Assembly (NCBI GenBank): GCA_963770485.1
Contig: CAVYPX010000017.1
Coordinates: 186,001 to 250,000 of the forward strand
DNA from: CAVVEC01 sp963770485
Lineage (GTDB): Bacteria > Acidobacteriota > Terriglobia > Terriglobales > Acidobacteriaceae
Reading direction: 5' to 3'
DNA: 64,000 nucleotides
Under the pieces are notes generated by a model. It was not told the origin of the DNA. It saw only the letters and a program-made list of their open reading frames with translations, and searched no databases. Shown here piece by piece: positions 41,253-51,057 of the stretch. Numbering within the stretch: position 1 is the first letter of the stretch; each line of letters begins with the position of its first letter. A program made the translations under genes and the position numbers.

Positions 41253-41281
41253 AATGTACCCCAGACGCAGCATTAACGCAA
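41253..41281 (-). promoter_or_regulatory. Phosphoesterase-type promoter (TTGCGT-17-TACATT)
   Basis: On the minus strand TTGCGT (41281-41276), 17 bp, TACATT (41258-41253), with GTGAATTT just upstream as at 52411. Confidence 0.65.
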
Positions 41282-41701
41282 GGGCAAATTCACTTCCGCC
41301 AAGAGCCCTCCTCGCGCCTTCCGGCCAGCGTTCATCACCTCTAGAACCAACAGGTTGGGCGCCCTCAGGAGCTCAGTCTACACACTCGCTAAGAGCCGCG
41401 AGTTGCATCGCCGATCTCGGCCTGGCGGCGGCACTAAAGCCGGCGTGAGTCACTCCCTTCCCTGGAGTTCGGCAGCAAGACGTGCAGCCACTTTCGAATC
41501 GATTCCCACCGGCTCCATTCGTGTCCGCTCTGTTCATCGCGCCCAGTGCAGCTTTCGCCCGAATCGCGCATCCACTTGCACTTATTCCGCAAGACTTTTC
41601 ACAAGCGGCGCGTGATGACAAAAAGCCGCTTGCTTCCACGCTAACTCCGTGATACAAGGGCCCGCAGTTCAAAAACAGTTCGCGTGACAAACGGAGGAAC
41701 T
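41282..41701. other. Gene-free stretch between divergent phosphoesterase and GloVer genes
   Basis: No reading frame on either strand looks coding and no repeat or promoter could be named apart from the adjacent one at 41253. Confidence 0.4.
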
Positions 41702-42907
41702 ATGGTGAGTAACACACTGCAACAACGCATTTCGAAAACACGTTTGGGAACGGCAAGTGCCGCCCTCACGTTAATAGCTGTGCTTGTGCTCGCGGTAGTT
41801 ACAACCCAGCCGGCGCAAGCCCAGACTTTCACGGTACTTTACAACTTCGCTGGCCCGACCTCGGACGGGGCGTATCCCTACGCAATTCTGCTCCGGGACA
41901 AGGCGGGCAATCTCTATGGCACCACCTACTACGGCGGATCAGGCTACGCTGGAACGGTGTACAAGATCGATACGACCGGTACCGAGACCACGGTGTACAA
42001 CTTCACCGGCGGATCGGACGGAGGATATCCGTTCGCTTCACTGATCGGTGACAGTGCTGGCAATCTTTATGGCACCACGGCAGATGGCGGCACTAGCGGC
42101 CAAGGAACCGTGTTCAAGATCGATACGACCGGCGCCGAAAGCGTGCTATACAACTTCGCCGGAGGAACAACCGACGGCTGCTACCCCTACGGCGGTATCC
42201 TCACGGACGTAGGCGGTAATATGTACGGGACCACCGGGTCCTGCGGCGCCTACAGTGAAGGTACGGTGTGGAAGATCGATACGACCGGCACCGAGACTCT
42301 GCTGCACAGCTTCGCTGGCGGCTCAACCGACGGGGCATATCCCTACTACACAACTTTGATCAGGAAGAAAGGCAGCATGTATGGCCTTACCGAAGGGGGC
42401 GGCGCGTCCAGCACGGGAGTAGTGTACAGGATAAATAGGAAGAGCGGTGCGGTGACTGTGCTGCACAGTTTCGCTGGAGGAACGACGGACGGATGCTATC
42501 CCTACGGAACTCCGACGATAGACCCGAAGGGTAATCTCTACGGTACCACCGATTCCTGCGGCGCCTCCAGCCAGGGAACTGTCTGGGAAGTGAGCAAGAA
42601 GGGTACCGCGACGTTGGTGCACAGCTTCGCGGGAGGAACGACGGACGGGGCGTATCCTTTGGATGGCCTGAATAGGGACTCGAAGGGCAACCTCTATGGC
42701 GTTACCGAAGAGGGGGGAGCTAACAGCACGGGAACGGTGTTCGAGCTAAGTAAGAATGGCACAATAACCTTGCTACACAGCTTTTCGTACTCCAGCGACG
42801 GGGGGTACCCCGTCGGAGCTGTGATTCGGGTGAAAGGCACCATCTCTGGCACCGCCGTGGACGGTGGCAGCAGCGGCTATGGGACGGTGTGGCAGCTGAC
42901 AAAGTAG
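41702..42907 (+). CDS. GloVer tandem-repeat secreted protein 2
   Basis: 401 residues from ATG 41702 with GGAGG five bases before it. The signal peptide is SAALTLIAVLVLAVVTTQPAQAQ. About nine regular repeats follow, such as YPYAILLRDKAGNLYGTTYYGG, TYKIDTTGTETTVYNF-like segments, and GGTTDGCYPYGGILTDVGGN. The DNA of neighbouring repeats is also alike, so the array has probably been homogenised. Two repeats carry a SCGA Cys motif (TGSCGAYSEGT, TDSCGASSQGT). Extracellular protein with no known activity. It faces the next GloVer gene tail to tail. Confidence 0.88.
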   Translation: MVSNTLQQRISKTRLGTASAALTLIAVLVLAVVTTQPAQAQTFTVLYNFAGPTSDGAYPYAILLRDKAGNLYGTTYYGGSGYAGTVYKIDTTGTETTVYNFTGGSDGGYPFASLIGDSAGNLYGTTADGGTSGQGTVFKIDTTGAESVLYNFAGGTTDGCYPYGGILTDVGGNMYGTTGSCGAYSEGTVWKIDTTGTETLLHSFAGGSTDGAYPYYTTLIRKKGSMYGLTEGGGASSTGVVYRINRKSGAVTVLHSFAGGTTDGCYPYGTPTIDPKGNLYGTTDSCGASSQGTVWEVSKKGTATLVHSFAGGTTDGAYPLDGLNRDSKGNLYGVTEEGGANSTGTVFELSKNGTITLLHSFSYSSDGGYPVGAVIRVKGTISGTAVDGGSSGYGTVWQLTK

Positions 42908-43243
42908 TTACGATGGCAAGAACTCAGTAGCAGGTTCAGCGCGGTCTATAGAGGATTGGGGTTGATGACTATTCGAAGCGGTAGGTACAGTGCAGTTTTC
43001 TAGGCGCCGCATCGGACAGGGAGTTTTCGAAGCAACCGCAGCCAACATCAGTCCGCGCTACCTGCTGTTCTGATCCAACAAGTATTCTTGGAAGTGGATT
43101 GCAGTAAGGCTTCCCACCCAAGTGTAAGCCTCTCCGGAAAGCATTCCCATCTCATCGAGCTTGCGGCCGAATGCTCGTCGAGCCGTGACCATTTCGCTGC
43201 GGGAAAGCGTCGCAACCTTTCACGATACGCCAGCATCCGCTTG
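42908..43243. other. Gene-free stretch between convergent GloVer genes
   Basis: 336 bp; no terminator with a T-run, no coding frame of recognisable type. Confidence 0.4.
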
Positions 43244-44467
43244 TCATGGTGACGACGGTGTCAGTTTCCACACTGTTCCGAAGCCGACCTTGTCGTCTTC
43301 CGAGGCGGTGCCGTACAAATTGCCCTGCGCATCCCGGACCAAACTTCCGTAGGGATATTGTCCGTCCCGACCACTGAACTTGTGCAGGACGGTCTCAGCG
43401 CCTTTGCTATCCAGTCTGAATACGGTGCCGCAGCCATAGCCTCCGGAGCACCCGGTCCCGCCGCCATAGCAGGTGTTGCCGTAAAGATTTCCCTTCGCGT
43501 CCATGATCAAGCCTCCGTTGGGACATCCCCCGTCGCTTCCTCCGGTGAAGCTGTACAGCACAGCTTCTTTGCCGCTGGTATTCACTGTGAACACAGTTCC
43601 CCAGCCGTGGGCTCCGCCCCAGCAGGTGTTTCCGTAAACCCGCCCCTTCGCATCCATGAACAAACCCGCGACGGGGTTGGACCCGTCCTTCGGATATCCC
43701 GCAAAGCGGTGCAGAACGGTCAATGTCCCGCCCGGACTCAGTTTGTACACGGTTCCGTCGTTTTGCCCGCCGCCGATGTCGGTAGTACCGTACAGGTTTC
43801 CCTTCTTGTCCCGGACCAAACCAGCGAGGGGATGTCCGCCATCCGAACCACCGGTAAAGCTATAGAGCACGGTCGTCTTGCCAGCCTTCGTCGTCTTGAA
43901 CACTGTTCCATAGATGGAAGAGCCGCCAAGCTCTGTGGTCCCGTAAAGGTTTCCCATGGCGTCCATGATCAGACCGGCGACGGGATTGGATCCGTCCGAT
44001 ATTCGCCGGGCAAAGCTGTGCAGGACCTCCTCCTTGCCCTTCGGGTCCACCCTGAACACCACTCCGTTATCGGAAGTGCCGCCGTAGTCGGTGGTGCCAT
44101 AGAGGTTCCCCGCATGGTCCCGGACTACACCTGCAAGGGGAAATCGCCCGCGGGGCCGTCCAGCGAAGCTGTACAGGACGCGCTCAGTGCCGCTGGTATC
44201 CACCTTGAAAACCGTTCCCGCACTGGAAGAGCCGCCGTAGTAGGTTGTGCCATAAAGATTGCCAGCGGAGTCCAGGTCCAAACCGGCGCGGGGATATTCC
44301 CCGTCTGGCGACCCAGTAAAGTAGTAAAGTACGGTGAAAGTCTGCGCTTGCGCCCATGGGATCGCGACCACGGTCAGCCCAAGCACGAGCACAACCGCGG
44401 TCGCGGCACTGGCCGGTAGCCGCCATATCCTCGAAGTCCAACTCCCGGGTTGAGCTCGGTTCGCCAT
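43244..44467 (-). CDS. GloVer tandem-repeat secreted protein 3
   Basis: 407 residues from ATG 44467 with GAGAGGG upstream; 62 upstream in-frame residues were dropped because they lack family character. The signal peptide is AATAVVLVLGLTVVAIPWAQAQ. The repeats read YPRAGLDLDSAGNLYGTTYY, GTVFKVDTSGTERVLYSFAG, and so on, with a Cys-bearing repeat near the C-terminus (YGGGTGCSGGYGCG). The usual end is GTVWKLTP. It has the GloVer-type promoter at 44496. Unknown function; likely a surface or secreted repeat protein. Confidence 0.88.
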   Translation of the reverse strand: MANRAQPGSWTSRIWRLPASAATAVVLVLGLTVVAIPWAQAQTFTVLYYFTGSPDGEYPRAGLDLDSAGNLYGTTYYGGSSSAGTVFKVDTSGTERVLYSFAGRPRGRFPLAGVVRDHAGNLYGTTDYGGTSDNGVVFRVDPKGKEEVLHSFARRISDGSNPVAGLIMDAMGNLYGTTELGGSSIYGTVFKTTKAGKTTVLYSFTGGSDGGHPLAGLVRDKKGNLYGTTDIGGGQNDGTVYKLSPGGTLTVLHRFAGYPKDGSNPVAGLFMDAKGRVYGNTCWGGAHGWGTVFTVNTSGKEAVLYSFTGGSDGGCPNGGLIMDAKGNLYGNTCYGGGTGCSGGYGCGTVFRLDSKGAETVLHKFSGRDGQYPYGSLVRDAQGNLYGTASEDDKVGFGTVWKLTPSSP

Positions 44468-44495
44468 GGCCGCCCTCTCTGGTAAGGGTCCCACT

Positions 44496-44523
44496 ATCCT
44501 ACCCCTCAAGCGCGAGATGGCAA
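44496..44523 (-). promoter_or_regulatory. GloVer-type promoter (TTGCCA-16-TAGGAT)
   Basis: On the minus strand TTGCCA (44523-44518), 16 bp, TAGGAT (44501-44496), preceded by GAAAGTCTCT, as at 60159. Confidence 0.65.
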
Positions 44524-44706
44524 AGAGACTTTCGTCCTGCTGCGAGAGCGCAAACTTGGCCTGATTGAGACCCCATGCTCCGGGGCATGGTCGCAGAGGA
44601 GGAATTTTCCGGCCCGTCGAACGACAAGCCATCGAGCAGCCGGCGTTCGGCAATAGGGTCTACCGGGGGAGTAAAAAGGCTCCTTGACGAGAGTTTTGCT
44701 GTCGAA

Positions 44707-44727
44707 GTAGCATAAACCACCTGCTAC
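44707..44727. promoter_or_regulatory. Operator-like palindrome upstream of the GH27 gene (copy also at 52328-52348)
   Basis: GTAGCA-N9-TGCTAC lies about 80 bp before the ATG; both copies of the gene keep it. It is a candidate site for a sugar-responsive regulator. Confidence 0.4.
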
Positions 44728-44807
44728 GTGCCGGCGGCGCCGCAAGCTCGCGCCCCGGGGGCCGGCCCCGTAGTGATCCTTTCGCGACCCGCAGTGAAAT
44801 AGAACTT

Positions 44808-45986
44808 ATGAAAACATCCAGAGCCGTCAGCTTCTTGTTATCAGGAGCGTTGCTTGTTGCACTTCCTGCTTCCTCGGTTGGCCAGACAACTCCGCCCATG
44901 GGATGGAACTCGTGGAACTACTTCGGGCTGATAAAGAACAAGCCGCCTTCGGACACGATTATTCGAGCCCAAGCGGAGGCCATGGTGCGCAGCGGGATGA
45001 AGGCTGTCGGCTACACTTACGTCAACATTGACGATGAGTGGCAAGGTGGGCGTGATTCTGAGGGAAACATCCGGCCCGATCCTATTAACTTTCCCCACGG
45101 AATGGCCGCTCTCGCCGATTACGTGCACAGCCTGGGACTGAAGATCGGTATCTATTCATCACCCGGCAAACTTTCGTGCGCAAAGCGGGTTGGAAGCTAT
45201 GGGCACGAACAACAGGACGCTAATACCTTCGCCTCCTGGGGCATCGATTACCTGAAATACGACTGGTGCAGCGCTACCGGGGACCCTCCGACAGTTTTTC
45301 AGCTGATGTCGACCGCCCTGCAAAACACCAATCGGCCGATCATATACTCCATCTCCAACTATGGAATCGACCAACCATGGATGTGGGGCACGGCGTCGGG
45401 CGCGAATCTGTGGCGCGTCAGCCCAGACGTAAAAGATGATTTCTATATCATGGCGGAAACCGGCTTCGGTGACAATGGACTGGAAACCTATGCCGGTCCC
45501 ACGAAAGGCTGGAACGACGCTGACATGCTTCAGATCGGCAACGGAGGCATGAACCTCGGCCAATATCAAATGCAGATGACCCTGTGGTGCATCATGGCTT
45601 CGCCCCTGATTGCAGGCAACGATCTGACCCTGTTGCTGGATAAGCACAGCAAGTTGCAGCAGGAGTATCGGGCCCTGCTCACCAATTCCGATGTGATTGC
45701 CGTGGATCAGGACCCCCTTGGCGCCCAGGGCCGTAGGGTGTGGGAACAAGGCCCGCAGGAGATCTGGAGAAAAACAATGTCCGACGGCAGCACGGTCGTG
45801 GGGGTTTTCAACCGTGTATTGGGCACGGTGAACGTCCCACTACCGTTTCAGCAGATTGGCGTGAAGGGAACCGTGGATGCGTATGACCTGTGGGCAAAAA
45901 AGGACCTGGGAAAGATTCAGAACGGGTACCTGGTGTCGCTCGGTGCCTTCAGTGCAGCGATGCTCAAACTAACGCCCATCAAGTGA
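44808..45986 (+). CDS. GH27 alpha-galactosidase, copy 1
   Basis: 392 residues with a signal peptide (AVSFLLSGALLVALPASSVG). The GH27 fold starts at TPPMGWNSWNYFG (29-40), then VNIDDEWQGG, LGLKIGIYSSPG, the nucleophile Asp152 in YLKYDWCS, and the acid/base Asp239 in GWNDADMLQIGNGG. A C-terminal all-beta domain closes the protein (VIAVDQDPLGAQGRRV, LGAFSAAMLKLTPIK). It should release terminal alpha-galactose (or N-acetylgalactosamine) from oligosaccharides outside the cell. It lies 117 bp before the phosphoesterase gene at 46103 on the same strand. Confidence 0.94.
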   Translation: MKTSRAVSFLLSGALLVALPASSVGQTTPPMGWNSWNYFGLIKNKPPSDTIIRAQAEAMVRSGMKAVGYTYVNIDDEWQGGRDSEGNIRPDPINFPHGMAALADYVHSLGLKIGIYSSPGKLSCAKRVGSYGHEQQDANTFASWGIDYLKYDWCSATGDPPTVFQLMSTALQNTNRPIIYSISNYGIDQPWMWGTASGANLWRVSPDVKDDFYIMAETGFGDNGLETYAGPTKGWNDADMLQIGNGGMNLGQYQMQMTLWCIMASPLIAGNDLTLLLDKHSKLQQEYRALLTNSDVIAVDQDPLGAQGRRVWEQGPQEIWRKTMSDGSTVVGVFNRVLGTVNVPLPFQQIGVKGTVDAYDLWAKKDLGKIQNGYLVSLGAFSAAMLKLTPIK

Positions 45987-46102
45987 GTTATAGGCTATTC
46001 GGTGAATCGAGGGAGCAACCTAGGCTATGGTATGAGACTTGGCTTGGCAGAGTCCAGCAGTTACTTTCCTCATAGAGTCTGCAATTAAACCGAGGTGGAG
46101 CC

Positions 46103-47344
46103 GTGCGACGATTACTGTCCCTGCTACTGCTGCTGGCAACGAGCGGATCCGCGCAGACGACGCCCATCCAGCACGTCGTGATTATCATTAAGGAAAACCG
46201 TTCGTTTGACCACATGTTCGGAACTTTCCCCGGGGCCAACGGGGCCACTACGGGAATGGCCGGTTCGAAGCTAATTCCTCTCGGTCATGCTCACCTCCTG
46301 CAGCGGGATCTACCCCACGGTTGGTCCACTTCCACCGATGCCATCGACCATGGAAAGATGGACGGCTTCTACCGCTATGCGAAAAATGACGCGGCTTATG
46401 TTCAATTTCAACAGGCCGACATTCCGAACTACTGGCTTTATGCGCAAAATTTTGTCTTAGCCGACAATTTCTTCTCCTCGATGTACGGAGGGAGCTTTCC
46501 CAACCATTTGTATTACACGGCGGCGGACTCAGACGAGATTACCGACAATCCTGTCGGTGATAGGCATCGTCCGGCACACTGGGGTTGCGATTCGAGCGCG
46601 GGAACCGAAGTTCCAACCAGGGACCCATCCACGGGGAAGGTGTCGCACATATTTCCCTGTGTTGATATTCCGACTTTGCCCGATGAGTTGAACGCGGCGG
46701 GGCTTAGTTGGCGGTACTACACGGCCACTGCGACCCAATACGGTTACGTATGGTCGGTGCTGGATGCCATCAATCACATTCGCAACGGCAACCAGTGGGA
46801 CACCAATGTTGTGCCCGTGGACAATTTCGAAAGTGATGTGCAATCCCACCTCGCAGCTGTGACCTGGATCACTCCGCCAGGCGGCGACTCCGATCATCCC
46901 GAGCCAAACGTCAGTATGTGCGTGGGAGAGGGCTGGTCAGTCCGGGTCATTAACGCCATCATGAACTCGCCGTTCTGGAATTCCACGGCGATTTTTCTGA
47001 CCTGGGATGATTTTGGCGGATTCTATGATCATGTTCCACCCCCCACGGTGGATTATTTTGGTCTGGGAATCCGGGTTCCTTTGCTGGCGATCTCTCCCTA
47101 TGTGAAAGCGGGAACTGTGCAGCACGGGCTCTCCTCGGTGGCCTCGATACTGCATTTCGCGGAGAGAGTATTCGAGTTGCCTCCGATCACCCGCCGCGAC
47201 CAGACGGCCAACAACCTGATGAACATGTTTGACTTCAATCAGCAACCGCTGGCGCCGCTGATTCTCACTCCGCGAAAGTGTCCACAGGTGAAGAAGTTAC
47301 CCGTTGGACCCGAGGACGACGGGTCCTATGATGACGGAGATTAA
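46103..47344 (+). CDS. Phosphoesterase-family protein 3 (divergent member)
   Basis: 413 residues; start GTG at 46103 after GAGGTGGAGCC. A short signal peptide (LLSLLLLLATSGSAQ) leads directly to QHVVIIIKENRSFDHMFGTF, then MDGFYRYAKN, YGGSFPNHLYYTAADSDEIT, GGDSDHPEPNVS, TWDDFGGFYDHVPPPT, IRVPLLAISPYVKAGTVQHG and FDFNQQPLAPLILTPRKC. It keeps the key Glu-Asn-Arg and Asp-Asp residues but uses Ser-Phe in place of Ser-Thr after ENR, so it belongs to a distinct subfamily. Its gene is the only phosphoesterase inside the GH27 inverted repeats. A remnant of a close relative lies at 50670. Confidence 0.87.
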   Translation: MRRLLSLLLLLATSGSAQTTPIQHVVIIIKENRSFDHMFGTFPGANGATTGMAGSKLIPLGHAHLLQRDLPHGWSTSTDAIDHGKMDGFYRYAKNDAAYVQFQQADIPNYWLYAQNFVLADNFFSSMYGGSFPNHLYYTAADSDEITDNPVGDRHRPAHWGCDSSAGTEVPTRDPSTGKVSHIFPCVDIPTLPDELNAAGLSWRYYTATATQYGYVWSVLDAINHIRNGNQWDTNVVPVDNFESDVQSHLAAVTWITPPGGDSDHPEPNVSMCVGEGWSVRVINAIMNSPFWNSTAIFLTWDDFGGFYDHVPPPTVDYFGLGIRVPLLAISPYVKAGTVQHGLSSVASILHFAERVFELPPITRRDQTANNLMNMFDFNQQPLAPLILTPRKCPQVKKLPVGPEDDGSYDDGD

Positions 47345-47692
47345 TGCTCCATCGGCAACCGAGTACCGCCTCAAGACGGTGGAATGCGGGGCCCACGGAA
47401 CCCAGGAAGACTGAAACGTCTGGGCACAAAACTAAAGACAATGGCGTGCCGGATGTGATATTCCACATGGCAATATCGAACTGGACATGATTGTCTAGTA
47501 GCGCTGACCCTCCCTCAAGTTCACACTCTTGCGTTCCCGGGAAGCCAGCAAGCCGGTGCAATACGACTTCAGAGGGACCACGCGATCCAGGCGCCCCGCG
47601 GCCTTGCGCCAGGCGATCGAGATAGACCGCGAAGCGCCTTTGTTGGGCGTCTGGCGCTACCGAAAGTCCGGCCCCGTCGAGATAGATAGCCG
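47345..47692. other. Gene-free stretch between convergent genes
   Basis: 348 bp with no recognisable coding frame, hairpin or T-run terminator. Confidence 0.4.
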
Positions 47693-50458
47693 CTAGAAGC
47701 TTGTGTAGAGGTAGGTCGGGAACGTCGCTGGGATAGTCGCTGGCGCAGCTCCGCTGGTCCGCCCTGCATGCTTGATCGTGTCATTGGTCTTGGCGATGCT
47801 GAATCCGGTGAGCGGCGGTGCTTTAGAGAGCAAATAATCGCTTGGTTTTCCGGTAGTGCCGAACTTTGGGTTCCAGATCACGGTGCTTCCCGGATCTTCG
47901 CTCATCACGACCGGAGTTGAGGGTGGTTTTCCAAATTGCCAAGTGTTGGCGCCGCGTCCAGGTTTATCAAAAGTCATCCAATCAAATGCAGTGGGGGGCG
48001 GCGGCAAATTTGGGCAACTCCCGTTGGTTGCAGGTTTTTTCAAAACCCGAAATGCATGCGAGTCGGTGGAAAAACCTCCTCCCACTCTCCAATACGCATT
48101 TCGCCGGAAGTCTTCGAAGTTGCTGAATTGCTGGCCGCAGGAATTGGTGCACCCCGCGTCGGCGATAAAGGAAGTGTAGGGATTCTGCAGGTTTACCGTT
48201 TTGTCAAAGTTGAAGATATTGTCGTAGAGCTGGACCTGCGGAGCCTGCAACGTATAGCAGCCCCCGGGCCACGGGTACAAATTCAAAAACATCGAGCGTC
48301 GGGCGAGCGAGACAATGTTATTGCTGTAGAAGTTTCCCGGCCCTCCCTGCGGCGGGCCCTCGGTCATGTGAAAGGCGTGTCCCGAAATGTGGTAAACAAC
48401 GTTGTAGCGCACATCGGCGCCTGCGGTCTGTGCGTCCAGGTAGATGCCCTCACCTCCGAAGCCCTGTCCCGGGCCGACGTATTTATTGCCGATAAGATCA
48501 ATGATGGATCCGTCGCTGACGTCGTGGACGATATTGCTATAGATTTTATTGCCCGTTCCGCTTCCGTTGGGACCGCCCACGTTGTAGTAGAGCGCTCCGC
48601 CGTCCGACGTGATGCCCTGCATCATGTTCCAGATATGATTGTACTGGCTCAGGATGTCCGTGCCGTTGGCGCCAGATTCAGCTCCGGGACATGTCTCCTG
48701 GCAGATGGTGATGCCTGCGTGATAACCGTCGGTGATGTCATTGTGAAGATAGGTGATGGTGTTTCCGTTGCCTTGGGGAATTCCCTCGCCGCTGGGGTAG
48801 ACGCGGGAGTAGCCGTTCACCAGATTGTTTTGCACGATCACGTTGTTCACTACGTAGGAAGCGTTGTCTGTTTCCGCCGGATAATGCCCAATTCGAATGC
48901 CGCTGTCGCCAAGGTCGGCAAAAGTCGAGTTCTGTACGGCATCATGCTGCGCCGGCGTACCCGAACTTCCGGAGCTCGAGGCGATTAAGATTCCTGAGGC
49001 GGATGTCCGGCTTACATTCACTTTGTCGAAGGTCACGTACTGGCAACTTTCGCAGTCGATCGCCTGCGGGACTTGCAGATCGCCATTCACGTCGTTATTG
49101 AACCCTGTGGTATAGGACGGGACGAAGTTATCCACCTGAAACCCGATACCGCTGAAAGTTACGTGACCGAGATTCGTCGCCCAGAGCAGACTACCTCCGA
49201 TAAAGTCAAGCAGTTCCTGCCCGTTTGCTTGCTGCGGGAACTGGTTGCTTAACTGCGAAGGAAACGGTAACTGCGGAATGACTTCTGTATCCGTGTTCGG
49301 GTTTTCACCGGATTCTGCAACATAATTAAGCACCGGGGGGTTCGCGGAACGATCGAGGAACCAAATGCCCGTCACTCCGGCGGAAAATGCCGCCTGAAAA
49401 GCGTCATCCACGTTTTCAACAATGTAGCGGTGTCCTGGGACCGGTCCGAAATAATAGTATTCCTTAACACTGCCGTTGATGGCGCCCAACAAGTAGACAA
49501 TATGGTTCGTGGTGTCGACACAGTTTATTCTCATGGAAGCTATCGTCCAAGCCTCGAAGAGGAGGAGTCCGACGTCACCGGCGGGATAATTGTTCGATGA
49601 TTGGCAAGGTTGAGAAGTGACGACTTCCCCATTCAGATTCGTCCAATTTGTGATTGTGGTCTCGTTTGGGTCATATTCAAAGCGGTCCAGGCACTTGGAG
49701 TTATTCCCTTGGGTGACGCTCGGGCAACCGGTGTTTCCCGGGGGCACAGTGCTGTAAACCCTCAGCATTGTCCCGAGTCGGCAAAACGATATGTCGACTT
49801 GTTGGTTGGCCTGAGTCGACATGCAGGACCCATTGCTCATGTAGTAGCCAACGCCCAGGGGCGACTCCAGGCGCGAACGCAGCCGGCGTTGCCCGTTGTA
49901 AAAGAGGTACTCGAAGGGTTGCAAGGGTTCGTTGTTGGCAATGTTGGCGGGTAATTGCACTTTCCACAGATTGCCGGAAACGTTCTGCCAGGTCAGACCT
50001 AGCCCTCCGGTGCCGATTGCGACTCCGCCGCTGACGATTGGATTCTCACCGGGATAGGCCTCCCAAACAATCGGGTAGGTGGAGCTTCCCGAATCTGCTG
50101 AGGTAAAGACTAGCGTTCCCGGGTTCGTGGGACTCAGCGGAAGATAATAAGTCCCGCCTCGAACTTGCACTGTCACGGATTCCGTTTTGGCAAGTGTCTC
50201 GACCGCAAGCTGGGCTTTCGCCAGCGACGCAAAAGGACCATTGTTGCCGCCAGTATGGGTCGGAGACAGCCCATTCCATGAGTCATTCCCATCGGTAGCA
50301 ACGTAGAAGGTTGTGTCGGCGGCGGCGCGAGCGGACAGAACTGCGCAGACCGCGGAAAGGAGAATGAGCCAGGCGAGCAGAGCGTTTCCCATAAACTTTC
50401 GGACGCTAAACAATGCTGACAGGTGGACGTTTGCAGCTGGCACTTCTTGGTGTTTCAT
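47693..50458 (-). CDS. Large secreted right-handed parallel beta-helix protein
   Basis: 921 residues. The signal peptide (NALLAWLILLSAVCAVLSARA) is followed by DTTFYVATDGNDSWNGLSPT, the usual front of beta-helix proteins. Then come SLAKAQLAVETLAK, TVQVRGGTYYLP and a long region of short beta-strand repeats with Asn/Gly turns: VNVSRTSASGILIASSS, STFADLGDSGIRIGHYP, ITYLHNDITDGYHAGITICQ, KIYSNIVHDVSDGSIIDL. Such proteins act on, or bind, polysaccharides; no lyase motif can be named with confidence. The product ends IPATFPTYLYTSF, and a fragment of a second homologue exists at 37759. It lies between the two GH27 copies. Confidence 0.82.
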   Translation of the reverse strand: MKHQEVPAANVHLSALFSVRKFMGNALLAWLILLSAVCAVLSARAAADTTFYVATDGNDSWNGLSPTHTGGNNGPFASLAKAQLAVETLAKTESVTVQVRGGTYYLPLSPTNPGTLVFTSADSGSSTYPIVWEAYPGENPIVSGGVAIGTGGLGLTWQNVSGNLWKVQLPANIANNEPLQPFEYLFYNGQRRLRSRLESPLGVGYYMSNGSCMSTQANQQVDISFCRLGTMLRVYSTVPPGNTGCPSVTQGNNSKCLDRFEYDPNETTITNWTNLNGEVVTSQPCQSSNNYPAGDVGLLLFEAWTIASMRINCVDTTNHIVYLLGAINGSVKEYYYFGPVPGHRYIVENVDDAFQAAFSAGVTGIWFLDRSANPPVLNYVAESGENPNTDTEVIPQLPFPSQLSNQFPQQANGQELLDFIGGSLLWATNLGHVTFSGIGFQVDNFVPSYTTGFNNDVNGDLQVPQAIDCESCQYVTFDKVNVSRTSASGILIASSSGSSGTPAQHDAVQNSTFADLGDSGIRIGHYPAETDNASYVVNNVIVQNNLVNGYSRVYPSGEGIPQGNGNTITYLHNDITDGYHAGITICQETCPGAESGANGTDILSQYNHIWNMMQGITSDGGALYYNVGGPNGSGTGNKIYSNIVHDVSDGSIIDLIGNKYVGPGQGFGGEGIYLDAQTAGADVRYNVVYHISGHAFHMTEGPPQGGPGNFYSNNIVSLARRSMFLNLYPWPGGCYTLQAPQVQLYDNIFNFDKTVNLQNPYTSFIADAGCTNSCGQQFSNFEDFRRNAYWRVGGGFSTDSHAFRVLKKPATNGSCPNLPPPPTAFDWMTFDKPGRGANTWQFGKPPSTPVVMSEDPGSTVIWNPKFGTTGKPSDYLLSKAPPLTGFSIAKTNDTIKHAGRTSGAAPATIPATFPTYLYTSF

Positions 50459-50669
50459 CTGGGCTACCTCTTAGGAGACATTGAACCTGGCACAACTTTG
50501 TGGGGGAGCGGGTAACATCGCTAGGCAATGTGATATTCCTAGCCTAATAATGCATTCCACTCTATCACATCCTACTGCCGCTTGTCTTCGTTTTTTTGTC
50601 CCAACCAGCACTGCTGACCCGCGTGGCACGCCCCACGGTTTCGAGGTGGTAATCGGTTCCCCGCGAGCA

Positions 50670-50889
50670 CTAATCCCCGTCAGCATCAGTGTGGTCATCA
50701 TCAAGCATCGGTCCAGTTCCCTTTGGACACTTTCGCGGGGTCAGAATCAGCGGCGGCAGCGGCTGTTGATTGAAGTTAAAGCACGGACTCTCCGCGGTTG
50801 CTTCGCTGCTGAGTTTCACCGAGAAGGTGTTTAACTTGCCTCCACTCGCCCAGCGCGATAAGACGGCAAATAACCTGATGAATATGTTT
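50670..50889. pseudogene. Phosphoesterase gene remnant with an internal inverted segment
   Basis: Minus strand 50780-50670 reads FNFNQQPLPPLILTPRKC then DDDHTDADGD, the C-terminus of a 46103-type gene. Immediately next to it, the plus strand 50782-50889 reads HGLSAVASLLSFTEKVFNLP and QRDKTANNLMNMF, the part that should precede it. Flipping 50782-50889 restores the order NLMNMF-FNFNQQPL, so this piece was inverted in place. Nothing of the N-terminal 330 residues is left. The rest of 50459-51057 holds no gene. Confidence 0.8.
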
Positions 50890-51057
50890 GTTTCGCACCA
50901 AGCTGATTCTGCTGCTGGCGGAAGGCGCATGGTTCAGTGCGATCAAGCGACCGGGCAGAGAACGAGACTGGGCAATGCTGCTGAGGTCGGAATGCTGTTG
51001 CTGGGTGAGCAAGATTTCGCTGCCAGTGGCCATGACAGTTACTCTGCGACAGACCAC

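Larger units (their letters stand above)
44667..45997. repeat. 1,331-bp inverted repeat, left copy
   Basis: The interval appears identical, in reverse complement, to 51058-52388: the GH27 proteins are identical along all 392 residues, and the non-coding flanks match from GGGAGTAAAAAGG to TAAGTGAG-like TTATAGGCTA. Identity stops abruptly at both ends. It includes the GH27 gene with its upstream palindrome. Confidence 0.92.
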
